A stretch of DNA of 28,869 bases from positions 1 through 28,869 of the IMG/VR virus record IMGVR_UViG_3300030060_006569; one strand, written 5' to 3'. Origin of the DNA: a virus. The notes beneath the pieces were generated by a model. That model did no database searches. It saw only the letters and a program-made list of their open reading frames with translations, and was not told where the DNA came from. Shown piece after piece: positions 12,872 to 20,598 of the stretch; position 1 is the stretch's first letter; each line of letters opens with the position of its first letter. The position numbers and the translations under genes are program-made.

Positions 12872-15028
12872 ATGCCATTAACAAAAGTACAAATAGCTCC
12901 TGGATTTAATAAACAAGTTACACAAACTGGCGCAGAGGGTCAGTGGACAGATGGTGACTTTGTAAGATTTAGGTATGGCTTACCTGAAAAAATAGGTGGG
13001 TGGAAACAAATTTTAAACGAAACATTAATTGGTCCAGCAAGAGAACAATTTGTTTGGGCTGATTTAAATGGAAGGCGTTATGCTGCGATAGGAACAAATA
13101 AAGTATTAGTTATATATTATGAAGGATCTTTTTATGACATTACTCCCTTAGATACAGCTTTAACAGGATGCACCTTTGATACTGTAAATACTTCAGCGAC
13201 AGTAACTGTTAACAAAGCAGCCCATGCTTTAGAACCTGGAGATATAATTTTATTTAGTTCTGTAACACCTCCATCAGGAGCTGGATATGTTGCTTCAGAT
13301 TTTACTACAAAACCTTTTCAAGTTATTACTGTTCCAGGTAGTGATGAATTTACTATTACTATGGCAAGCGCAGCAGGGACAACGGTCAACGGATCTGGAT
13401 CAGCTACAGTTACACCTTATGTAAAACCAGGTGCTTTAGGATTTACTTATGGATTTGGTTGGGGCACAGGATTATGGGGAGGTGGCCAACAAGTATTCAG
13501 TACATTGAATGGAGCTTTATTAGATGACACTGCAGGAACTGGTGGATCAGGTACTTCAATTACACTTAACTCTACAACAGGGTTTCCGTCATCAGGAACT
13601 ATAAAAGTTGGAGCAGAATTTATTTCATACACCGGCATTTCATCGAATGATCTTACAGGTATTACAAGAGCTGCTGCAGGAACAAGGTCTGCTCATGCAG
13701 ACGGAGCTGGTGTAGAGGTTTTTACTGCTTGGGGCGAGGCTTCATTGTCACAAAGTTTAACAACGGAAGCTGCTTCTTGGTCTTTAGATAATTTTGGAGA
13801 ACAACTTATTGCTACTATTAAAAATGGAAAAACTTTTTCATGGAATCCGATAAATTCAAATCCAGCTGCTTTATCAACTAGAGCAACTATAGTAACTAGT
13901 GCACCAACTGCTTCTGTAATGTCTTTAGTATCTGATAGAGATAGACATTTAATTATGTTAGGTACAGAAACAACAATAGGGGACTCTGATACACAAGACA
14001 AATTATTTATAAGATTTTCAGATCAAGAAAATATAAGTGATTACACACCTACCTCAATAAATACTGCCGGAACATTTAGATTAGATTCTGGTACTAAAAT
14101 AGTGGCCGCTGTAAAAGGAAAAGATTATACATTAATTTTAACTGATAATGCTGCATATGTAATGCAATTTGTTGGTCCTCCATTTACTTTTTCTGTAAGA
14201 CAAGTTGGATCAAACTGTGGATGTATAGGTCAGCACGCTGTAGAATATGTTAATGGTGCAGTTTATTGGATGGGAGAGTCTGGTGGCTTTTTTGTTTTTG
14301 ATGGTACTGTAAAATCACTACCATGTGCTGTTGAAGATTTTGTGTTTACTACGAAAAATGGTGACAATCTTGGAGTAAATTATCAAAATGGTGGAATAGT
14401 TTATGCTGGTTTAAATCATTTATATGAGGAAATTTGTTGGTATTACCCTAAAGCAAATTCATCATTTATCGATAGATATGTTTGTTATAATTATCAAGAT
14501 AATACGTGGGTAACAGGATCCTTATCTAGGACTACCTGGGTAGATGCAAATTTATATTCTGTGCCGTATGCTACTGAATTCAATTCTACTGGAACACCTA
14601 GCTTTCCAGATATTCAAGGAATTACAAATTTAAACGGATCTACAATTTATTATGCCCACGAAACTGGTGTAGATCAGGAAGATACTCGTGGCAATAAAAC
14701 AGCAATTCCTGCTTTTATAGAGTCTGGAGATTTTAGTTTAAATATAGAAGGTAATGCTCAAGTTTTTATGAGTATGAGAAGATTTGTTCCTGATTTTAAA
14801 ACCATTCAAGGCGATGCACAAGTAACTATTTTACTAAGAGACTTTCCTAGTGATACAGAGACATCGTCTCCACTAGGACCTTTTACAGTTACCGGATCAA
14901 CACAAAAAGTTGACACAAGAGCAAGGGCTAGATTTGCAAGTTTAAAAATTGCTAATACTAGTACAGAACAAAATTGGCGTTTTGGAACTTTTAGAGCAGA
15001 TGTACAACCAGATGGAATGAGAGGATAA
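12872..15028 (+). CDS. Tail nozzle / P22 gp10-like stabilisation protein
   Basis: 718 residues. The N-terminus MPLTKVQIAPGFNKQVTQTG and EGQWTDGDFVRFRYGLPEKI is highly characteristic of a marine podovirus tail protein comparable to P22 gp10 and T7 gp12, which form the tail tube nozzle with a beta-propeller. Later features are a Gly/Trp patch (GFGWGTGLWGGG, near 194), a Thr/Gly/Ser-rich inserted domain (about 215-288) and VYWMGESGGFFVFDG (near 464), a propeller-blade motif. The C-terminus has RARFASLKIANTS. The start follows a perfect -10 box with no ribosome-binding site, so the mRNA is probably leaderless. The TAA overlaps the next ATG. Confidence 0.78.
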   Translation: MPLTKVQIAPGFNKQVTQTGAEGQWTDGDFVRFRYGLPEKIGGWKQILNETLIGPAREQFVWADLNGRRYAAIGTNKVLVIYYEGSFYDITPLDTALTGCTFDTVNTSATVTVNKAAHALEPGDIILFSSVTPPSGAGYVASDFTTKPFQVITVPGSDEFTITMASAAGTTVNGSGSATVTPYVKPGALGFTYGFGWGTGLWGGGQQVFSTLNGALLDDTAGTGGSGTSITLNSTTGFPSSGTIKVGAEFISYTGISSNDLTGITRAAAGTRSAHADGAGVEVFTAWGEASLSQSLTTEAASWSLDNFGEQLIATIKNGKTFSWNPINSNPAALSTRATIVTSAPTASVMSLVSDRDRHLIMLGTETTIGDSDTQDKLFIRFSDQENISDYTPTSINTAGTFRLDSGTKIVAAVKGKDYTLILTDNAAYVMQFVGPPFTFSVRQVGSNCGCIGQHAVEYVNGAVYWMGESGGFFVFDGTVKSLPCAVEDFVFTTKNGDNLGVNYQNGGIVYAGLNHLYEEICWYYPKANSSFIDRYVCYNYQDNTWVTGSLSRTTWVDANLYSVPYATEFNSTGTPSFPDIQGITNLNGSTIYYAHETGVDQEDTRGNKTAIPAFIESGDFSLNIEGNAQVFMSMRRFVPDFKTIQGDAQVTILLRDFPSDTETSSPLGPFTVTGSTQKVDTRARARFASLKIANTSTEQNWRFGTFRADVQPDGMRG

Positions 15029-15591
15029 TGGACTCTATTACACAAAAAATTTTAGATCAACAAATGGCTATAAGCCAAGATCCTAATTTTAGTCTCTATC
15101 AACCATCTGATATGACTCAACCCTCTAGTTTGAATGAACCTGTAGGGATTGCTCCACTTATAGATGAAAAAACTACAATGCCAGATTTTAAAAAAGCTGC
15201 AATTAATTTTGCAAAAAATAAAGCTTTAAATTATGCAGCTGACCAAATAGGTTTAAATACAGCACAAGCTTCAGGTCTTGCAACTATTTTAGGAATAGGT
15301 TCAAATATGTTTGCTCCGCTTTCTGCAATATCAGCTCTTACAGGTAGATCCCTTGGTATATCAGATTACTTAAATAATAAACGTGCACAAAAAGAAATGA
15401 AAAGACAACAAACTATGAGGGATGCAGCAATAATAACTAATAGAATTCAAGGGCAGACAACCCCTCAAGATATAATTGATGATAGAGGAAGAGGTCAAAT
15501 AGGTTCAAAATCAACAACATCTTCACCAAAATCAATGGATGTTTCAAATCCATACTCTGGTGGTATTGGTGGAATACAATCAGGACTATAA
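15028..15591 (+). CDS. Virion-associated protein, 187 aa, unknown
   Basis: Starts by TAATG overlap with the nozzle gene, so translation is coupled. The chain has a polar, Pro/Asp-rich N-terminus, a middle helical Ala/Gly segment (AAINFAKNKALNYAADQIGL, then LATILGIGSNMFAPLSAISA) of moderate hydrophobicity, a basic helix (KRAQKEMKRQQTM) and a Gly/Ser-rich end. I recognise no family. The mix of an amphipathic middle helix and disordered ends resembles small internal or ejection proteins of podoviruses. Its place between nozzle and small virion genes agrees with that, but the role is unproven. Confidence 0.55.
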   Translation: MDSITQKILDQQMAISQDPNFSLYQPSDMTQPSSLNEPVGIAPLIDEKTTMPDFKKAAINFAKNKALNYAADQIGLNTAQASGLATILGIGSNMFAPLSAISALTGRSLGISDYLNNKRAQKEMKRQQTMRDAAIITNRIQGQTTPQDIIDDRGRGQIGSKSTTSSPKSMDVSNPYSGGIGGIQSGL

Positions 15592-15756
15592 ATGGCAAGA
15601 GTAGATATAGTAATACCAGAACCAACACGAAATTATACTGAAGAAAATCAAAGACAAGTAGCACAGTCTTTACGAACGATGCAAGATAAGTTAAATACTT
15701 CTTATCAACAAGAACTTAAAAACGAACTAGATGCTTTTAATTACTTTTTATCATGA
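15592..15756 (+). CDS. Small conserved phage protein, 54 aa
   Basis: The ORF reads MARVDIVIPEPTRNYTEENQ and ends DAFNYFLS. It begins one base after the previous stop and its TGA overlaps the next ATG (ATGA at 15753-15756). I recall a family of very similar short proteins in marine phages (PxPTRxYT...NQ...F.WFLS). The helical middle (QVAQSLRTMQDKLNTSYQQE) and aromatic end suggest a small oligomeric virion or fibre adaptor. No function is established. Conserved start, end and coupling make it a real gene. Confidence 0.7.
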   Translation: MARVDIVIPEPTRNYTEENQRQVAQSLRTMQDKLNTSYQQELKNELDAFNYFLS

Positions 15757-16103
15757 CCATACAATATAAAAATCAAGGTTTTAAACAAGCTAGCACAGGC
15801 AAAACTACGGTATTTACTTGTCCTAGTAGTGCAACGGTAATTATTAAAAGCGTTTATTGTTCTAACAGTGATGCCTCTTCTGGTATTTTAGTTAACATGA
15901 ATCTTGTAGATTCCTCTGACTCTAGTGCAGAGTATGAATTTTTTAGAGATGAAGTTGCTGCAAAATCACAAGTTAACGCCACACCTCAAGGTTTAAATTT
16001 AGAGGCGGGTGATGCAATAACAGTGCAAGCAGCCACAGGAAGCAATACAATTCAAGGTGCAATAAGTTATGCATTATTAGATAGATCTCAGGAGAATGGC
16101 TAA
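15753..16103 (+). CDS. Small all-beta virion-type protein, 116 aa
   Basis: Overlaps the previous gene by ATGA. The sequence YKNQGFKQASTGKTTVFTCP, SSATVIIKSVYCSNSDASSG and LNLEAGDAITVQAATGSNTI is typical of a small beta-sandwich protein common in marine phages near tail genes. It may decorate the tail or serve as a fibre-binding unit. Two Cys residues lie 14 residues apart. There is no membrane segment. The function is unassigned in homologues that I recall. Its 3' end overlaps the next tiny gene by 8 bases, continuing the coupled series. Confidence 0.68.
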   Translation: MTIQYKNQGFKQASTGKTTVFTCPSSATVIIKSVYCSNSDASSGILVNMNLVDSSDSSAEYEFFRDEVAAKSQVNATPQGLNLEAGDAITVQAATGSNTIQGAISYALLDRSQENG

Positions 16104-16233
16104 ACAAAAATTTACACATTTTGTACCTAGACCAAAAGCTCGTAAAAGACCGAGAAGACATACAAAAAATGTAAACAAAAAAAAGAAGTTGCAACATAAT
16201 AAAAAATATAATAGACAAGGACGCAAACAATGA
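16096..16233 (+). CDS. Tiny Arg/Lys-rich protein ending KKYNRQGRKQ
   Basis: 45 residues: MAKQKFTHFVPRPKARKRPR and a Lys-rich rest ending KKYNRQGRKQ. GGAG (16091-16094) is very near the ATG, while translation may be coupled because the ORF overlaps the previous gene by 8 bases and the next by ATGA. I recall marine-phage proteins with the same FVPRP start and KYNRQGR end. It is strongly basic and may bind nucleic acid, but no function is known. Confidence 0.7.
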   Translation: MAKQKFTHFVPRPKARKRPRRHTKNVNKKKKLQHNKKYNRQGRKQ

Positions 16234-16430
16234 GTGATCTACCAAAAATAGCTGCTGAGGCTACTGAAGTTATTAAACATAAAAGAACAGGAAAGGTGTA
16301 TGATAGTAAAGCTGATTTTGATGCTGATGTTGCTAATCCCGATACTGATACTACTGTTGATGATTTTAGACAAGACCTTCAAATTAAAGTAACAAGAGCT
16401 GGAAATATTGGTGCCAAAACAAAAAAATAA
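16230..16430 (+). CDS. Small acidic conserved phage protein, 66 aa
   Basis: MSDLPKIAAEATEVIKHKRT leads into GKVYDSKADFDADVANPDTD, TTVDDFRQDLQIKV and a basic end (GAKTKK). The pattern of a short beta hairpin (HKxTGKxY.S.ad) followed by DV.dPnTDTT is recurrent in marine phages. It starts by ATGA overlap and its TAA overlaps the glycosyltransferase ATG, so both flanks are coupled. The function is unknown and a small virion or scaffold-like role is possible. Confidence 0.65.
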   Translation: MSDLPKIAAEATEVIKHKRTGKVYDSKADFDADVANPDTDTTVDDFRQDLQIKVTRAGNIGAKTKK

Positions 16431-17359
16431 TGAAACCTAGAGGAGCAACTGAACTTCAGCATGAGTTGCTTGAAAAATATGTATCAAAAGACTTATTAGA
16501 TAAGTTTCAAATATGTACATCTATTCCAGGCAAAGTGCCACTGGATCCCAGTAAAATAAATATACTTTGGCAAAAAAATTCTTGGGATCAACCTAACTTA
16601 CAAAATTTTTTTAGAAATAAAGACAGACATCATGAATATGATTGGTATGTTTTTAATTCACATTGGTGTTATGAAAAATTTAGGTATTTTTTTCAAATAC
16701 CTGAAGATAAATCTATAGTAATTAAAAATGGTGCTAGTCATTTTCCTAAAAGAAAAATTTACAAACAAGGAGAACCCATAAGAATAATACATCATTGTAC
16801 ACCTTGGCGAGGCTTAAATGTATTACTATTGGCGATGCAATTTATAAAGAATAAAAACATCACTTTAGATGTGTATAGTTCTAATGAAGTTTATGGAAAA
16901 GAGTTTGCTGATAAAGCAAACAAAGATACAGAGGGACTATTTGATCAAGCTAAAAATTTACCGAATGTAAACTATATTGGTTACAAGCCAAATGAATATA
17001 TATTAGACCACATGACAGATTATGATCTGTTTGTTTATCCATCAATATTTGAAGAAACATTTTGTGCTTCAGCTTTAGAGGCTTTAGCTGCAGGTCTACA
17101 TGTTATAACAACTAACTTTGGCGCATTACCTGAAACCTGTGCAGAGTGGCCAGTATATGTAAACTATACAAAAGATCTTGAGTTATTGGCTGCAAGTGTT
17201 GCAGGAGCTATTGAAGTTTCCGCTGAATATCTTCATACAGATACAATACAAAACCATTTAAATGAACAACAAAAATATTATAAAAATTTTTATAGCTGGG
17301 ATAAAAAGGCTATTGAATGGACGAACTTTTTGAAAGGAGCTTTACGTGTCAAGCAATAA
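16430..17359 (+). CDS. GT4-like glycosyltransferase
   Basis: 309 residues. The C-terminal half shows the GT-B donor-binding domain of family GT4. IRIIHHCTPWRGLNVLLLAM matches the 'phosphate/sugar start' strand, YIGYKPNEYI precedes the DYDLFVYPSIFEETF strand, and Glu209-x7-Glu217 (EETFCASALE) is the EX7E motif that binds the sugar nucleotide, followed by AAGLHVITTNFGALPE. The N-terminal half is short but present (RGATELQHELLE, then YVFNSHWCYEKFRYFF). Length is slightly under the family norm, so the acceptor domain is reduced. The acceptor is unknown. It lies between virion genes and is coupled to a second transferase. Confidence 0.88.
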   Translation: MKPRGATELQHELLEKYVSKDLLDKFQICTSIPGKVPLDPSKINILWQKNSWDQPNLQNFFRNKDRHHEYDWYVFNSHWCYEKFRYFFQIPEDKSIVIKNGASHFPKRKIYKQGEPIRIIHHCTPWRGLNVLLLAMQFIKNKNITLDVYSSNEVYGKEFADKANKDTEGLFDQAKNLPNVNYIGYKPNEYILDHMTDYDLFVYPSIFEETFCASALEALAAGLHVITTNFGALPETCAEWPVYVNYTKDLELLAASVAGAIEVSAEYLHTDTIQNHLNEQQKYYKNFYSWDKKAIEWTNFLKGALRVKQ

Positions 17360-18221
17360 ATATATAAATGAAGATACATATCAAACGCTACAGGAAGTAA
17401 ACATAGAAACACAATCTGATTATGAAAAAGCCACTGAACCATTATGGAAAGAAAATTTAAATCAATATAAGGATGTTGAATTATTTGTAGCAACTCCTGT
17501 ACATAGTGAAGTGTCTATACATTACACACAAGCTTTAATAGAATTTCAACAAGAGTGTTTTAAGAAAAAACTTAAAGTGTCTTTTCACTTAATAAAATCA
17601 TCATTAGTTACACAAGGGAGAAACTTATCAGTAGCTGGTTTGTTAGAATCAAAAGCATCACATTTATTATTTATTGACTCAGATATATATTTTCAAGGGA
17701 AATCTATATTTGCTATGCTTAAGGCAGATAAAGATATTATATCTGTTCCTTATCCACTAAAAACTTTAATGTGGGAAAAAGCGTTTAATAAAATGCAACA
17801 AGGTTTAATAAAGTCACCTGATGATATTAGAAGAGCTCTTCACACTTATCCTATGAAAGTACCTGACCCAAATAACATAAAAGTTCACAAGGGAGTTATG
17901 GAAGTTACCGATTCTCCAACAGGATGTATGCTTATTAAAAGAGAAGTAATAGAAAAAATGATTAAGAAATATCCTGACAAAGAAATAGTTCAGAAGACTG
18001 TTATTAATGGTAAGTATGTTAACAAACCTAATATGTGGAACTTTTTTGACACCTTACATGATCCTAAAGAAAAGACATACAATGGTGAAGATTTTGCTTT
18101 TTGTAAGCTTTGGAGAGACATGGGTGGTAAATGCTATGCTTATATAAACGATGCTATAGTGCATGTAGGGGAACATCAATACCAAGGCAAGTTTCATGAT
18201 GAGTTGATATCGGCTAAGTAA
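17346..18221 (+). CDS. GT-A-type glycosyltransferase (GTG start)
   Basis: 291 residues from GTG 17346, chosen because AAAGGAG (17333-17339) lies 6 bases upstream. It overlaps the GT4 gene by 14 bases. The fold is suggested by ELFVATPVHSE (nucleotide-binding first strand), SKASHLLFIDSD with the metal-binding Asp111-x-Asp113, SVPYPLKT, then DSPTGCMLIKREV, a late GEDFAF (Glu248-Asp249) and IVHVGEH with His273. This is the layout of GT-A enzymes of the Anp1/GT2-like clan common in marine viruses. The acceptor could be virion protein, DNA or a host glycan. A strong promoter for the next operon lies in its last codons. Confidence 0.8.
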   Translation: MSSNKYINEDTYQTLQEVNIETQSDYEKATEPLWKENLNQYKDVELFVATPVHSEVSIHYTQALIEFQQECFKKKLKVSFHLIKSSLVTQGRNLSVAGLLESKASHLLFIDSDIYFQGKSIFAMLKADKDIISVPYPLKTLMWEKAFNKMQQGLIKSPDDIRRALHTYPMKVPDPNNIKVHKGVMEVTDSPTGCMLIKREVIEKMIKKYPDKEIVQKTVINGKYVNKPNMWNFFDTLHDPKEKTYNGEDFAFCKLWRDMGGKCYAYINDAIVHVGEHQYQGKFHDELISAK

Positions 18222-18232
18222 AATGGTATTAT
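18204..18232 (+). promoter_or_regulatory. Sigma70-like promoter of the internal-core operon
   Basis: TTGATA (18204-18209), a 17-bp spacer and TATTAT (18227-18232) with an extended TGG (18224-18226). Both hexamers match 5 of 6. The start is expected near 18239, inside an 18-bp palindrome. It begins in the 3' end of the glycosyltransferase gene. Confidence 0.75.
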
Positions 18233-18236
18233 TTCA

Positions 18237-18254
18237 TATTTAAGATCTTAAATA
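18237..18254. repeat. Perfect 18-bp palindrome at the predicted transcription start
   Basis: TATTTAAGATCTTAAATA is a perfect dyad centred at 18245.5. It begins at the expected +1 of the promoter at 18204 and ends at the GGAG site (18255-18258) of the next gene. It could be an operator, or in RNA a 7-bp stem with a GAUC loop at the 5' end. Confidence 0.7.
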
Positions 18255-18269
18255 GGAGAATTTTATATA

Positions 18270-19277
18270 ATGCTACAATTTTTACCCTACATAGCAGCAG
18301 CCTACGGTGGTATAAAGGGATACAGAGGAGCAAAAGAATCAGGAGCATCAGGACTTGGAAGAATATTAGGTGGTATTACAGGAGCATATACTGGTTATAC
18401 TTTAGGTTCTACAGGTTTGAGTATGTTTCCAGGATCAGCGGCAACTAAAGCATTTACAGCAAGTCAACCAGCCTTCCTAGCTAATTTACCAGGAGCTTAT
18501 AACCCACAAAGTTCAGTAACTGGGATGATAGACCAAAGTGGACTTCCTCCGAGTATGAGAAATCCAAATTTAAATGCAGCACAACAAATAACAAATCAAA
18601 ACCGAGGTAGCAGTCTTTTAGATATTTTAAGAAAAGGTGGAAAGTCAGATGCAGAATATAGTCCTGCAAGAGTCTCAGCTGCATTAGCTGCAGCAACTTA
18701 CGGGTTAGGTGCGTTCGATAATCAACCAACAGACATTTATATGCCAGGTTATAATATGAGTTATTTAGATCTTAAAGAAAAAAGACCTGGATATACATAT
18801 ATTGATCCAGCTACAGGAAATGAAGTTGAATATCAAAAGATGTATTCTCCTGAAGAAGCAGGCAGAGGTGATCAGCGTGTAGGTCCATACTCAATCTCTA
18901 AAACAAGATTAAAAGGAGGGGGACTTGCAGAAGTTAAAAAATTTAATGAGGGTGGTGTAAATTATCTTCCATCAAAAATGACACACGATGAAAATGATTC
19001 TAACAATTATGTTAGAGCAACAGGATATGTTGAAGATGGAGCAGGAGTAGGTGATAAAGACGAGGATACAATGTTAGCTCAATTAGCAGACGGAGAGTTT
19101 GTAACAAGAGCAGATGGAGTATTAGGTGCTGGAATCATAGCAGGTGCTAATCCAAATAGCATGAAAGACATGAGAGAAAAAGGTGCCCAATATTTCTATG
19201 AACAACAAAGAAAATACAAAAGAGTATTTGATTTATTAAAGGATAGAAATGGCGACAGCAAACAAAAAATCAATTAA
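18270..19277 (+). CDS. Internal virion/ejection protein, 335 aa
   Basis: The first 50 residues are Gly/Ala-rich and mildly hydrophobic (LPYIAAAYGGIKGYRGAK, LGRILGGITGAYTGYTLG), as in podovirus ejection proteins that insert in membranes. The middle is Asn/Gln/Pro-rich. Near residues 270-290 stands AQLADGEFVTRADGVLGAG, a motif I know from marine-phage internal proteins, followed by GAQYFYEQQRKYKRVFDLL. GGAG (18255-18258) lies 11 bases before ATG 18270, rather far. It is the first gene of a five-protein operon whose order (medium, small, medium, two very large) resembles the T7 gp13-gp16 internal core region. The end overlaps the next gene by 29 bases. Confidence 0.72.
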   Translation: MLQFLPYIAAAYGGIKGYRGAKESGASGLGRILGGITGAYTGYTLGSTGLSMFPGSAATKAFTASQPAFLANLPGAYNPQSSVTGMIDQSGLPPSMRNPNLNAAQQITNQNRGSSLLDILRKGGKSDAEYSPARVSAALAAATYGLGAFDNQPTDIYMPGYNMSYLDLKEKRPGYTYIDPATGNEVEYQKMYSPEEAGRGDQRVGPYSISKTRLKGGGLAEVKKFNEGGVNYLPSKMTHDENDSNNYVRATGYVEDGAGVGDKDEDTMLAQLADGEFVTRADGVLGAGIIAGANPNSMKDMREKGAQYFYEQQRKYKRVFDLLKDRNGDSKQKIN

Positions 19278-19713
19278 ACCTTTAGTAAGTATTTTACCAC
19301 TAGAGCCAAAAGATATAGATACTTTTTGGCCATTAGCTGAGTTCATGGTAGCAGAGGCACTAAAGTTTTCAGGAAGTTATGCCGATGCAAAATGGATTCA
19401 AGACGAATTAAAAAAAGACATGATGCAATGTTGGATTATGTTTGGCTCTGATGAAACAGAAGAGAATAAAGTATTCGGTATTTGTGTTGGAAGAATAGGT
19501 GTAATGCCAAATTTTAATCAATACGAGATTGTTATTTGCACGGGTAAAAGAAGAGAGCTGTGGGAGGACAATCTTATTAAATGTGTAACAGATTTTGCAT
19601 TAGTAAATAAATGTAAAAGATTAAGTATTATGGCCAGACCAGGTTGGGAAAAAGTTTCCAAAAAATGGGGCTGGAAAAAGAAACACGTACAATTAGAAAA
19701 GTGGATAGGATAA
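19249..19713 (+). CDS. Small core-operon protein, weakly acetyltransferase-like (gp13-like)
   Basis: 154 residues, starting within the end of the preceding gene and preceded by AAAGGAT. The sequence FWPLAEFMVAEALKFSGSYA, FGICVGRIGVMPNFNQYEIV and a late KRLSIMARPGWEKVSKKWGW is compatible with a degenerate GNAT fold (strand-helix-strand with a C-terminal helix and 'GWKKKHV' strand). The clear acetyl-CoA loop (R/QxxGxG/A) is not visible, so enzyme activity is doubtful. T7 gp13 and its relatives also have GNAT-like sequences and stand in this operon position, where gp13 is needed for head morphogenesis. Fold and role are both inferred. Confidence 0.55.
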   Translation: MATANKKSIKPLVSILPLEPKDIDTFWPLAEFMVAEALKFSGSYADAKWIQDELKKDMMQCWIMFGSDETEENKVFGICVGRIGVMPNFNQYEIVICTGKRRELWEDNLIKCVTDFALVNKCKRLSIMARPGWEKVSKKWGWKKKHVQLEKWIG

Positions 19714-19717
19714 AATT

Positions 19718-20590
19718 ATGAGTTTTTTTGGAGGAGGAAGATCAAACCAACCAGCAACGCCAACATCACAAACACAGTTTGTAAGAGAAGCTCCTGGCAT
19801 AGAAGAAAGAAAAATAGAATTAATGGACATAGCGCGTCAAGTAGCGCAAACTCCAATTAATCTTCCAGATTATCAAGTATCAGGTTTGGGTGCATTAGAA
19901 CAACAAGGTATGACTGCTGCAGGTACAACTGGCGTTGGTGCAGGAACAGTTCAATCAGGCATAAATCAAATAACAGGTGCTGCTCAAACAGCAGCTCAAG
20001 ATCCTAACATTGCTAAATTTTTAAATCCTTATCAACAATATGTTACTGGAGAAATAGGCAGACAATCCCAAATTATGCAAAATCAATTAGCAAACCAAGC
20101 AATCCAATCAGGAGCTTTTGGTGGTGGTAGAGAAGGCGTTCAACAAGCTGAGCTACAAGGTAGAACTTTAGAAGCTATGGGTAGAGCACAACAAGCTGGT
20201 TTTGGTACGGCTTTAGGAGCAGCTCAAAGACAACAACAATTTCAAACACAAGCAGGTTTACAAGCTGGCCAACAGTTAGGTCAAATGGGTCTTGGTCAAC
20301 AACAAATGGCTCAGTCAGATATAAATCAGTTGTTCGCTGCAGGTGGTGTTCAAAGACAACTTGCTCAACAAGCATTAGATGCGCAAAGACAATCTACATT
20401 ACAACAACAGTACGAACCATATCAAAGAGCAGAGTTCTTAGCTAACTTATATGCTGCAGGTCCTAAGACTCAATCAGGAGTTACAATGGGAACAGCACCA
20501 TCAACTAGCCCACTTGCTCAAGCAGTTGGAACAGGTATCGGTGCATTTACTGCTTATCAAGGATTAAATAAACCAGCTGGTGTACAATAG
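19718..20590 (+). CDS. Gln-rich internal virion protein
   Basis: 290 residues with very high Gln, Ala and Gly content. After MSFFGGGRSNQPATPTSQTQ comes a helical stretch, then FLNPYQQYVTGEIGRQSQIM and QAIQSGAFGGGREGVQQAEL, which I recognise from marine podovirus internal proteins. Long Gln/Ala helices (AQRQQQFQTQAGLQAGQQLG and similar) follow. No membrane segment is evident. The composition suits a partly unfolded protein that can pass through the tail. The stop codon overlaps the AGGAGG site of the next gene. Role is assigned by operon place and pattern. Confidence 0.72.
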   Translation: MSFFGGGRSNQPATPTSQTQFVREAPGIEERKIELMDIARQVAQTPINLPDYQVSGLGALEQQGMTAAGTTGVGAGTVQSGINQITGAAQTAAQDPNIAKFLNPYQQYVTGEIGRQSQIMQNQLANQAIQSGAFGGGREGVQQAELQGRTLEAMGRAQQAGFGTALGAAQRQQQFQTQAGLQAGQQLGQMGLGQQQMAQSDINQLFAAGGVQRQLAQQALDAQRQSTLQQQYEPYQRAEFLANLYAAGPKTQSGVTMGTAPSTSPLAQAVGTGIGAFTAYQGLNKPAGVQ

Positions 20591-20598
20591 GAGGTCTA

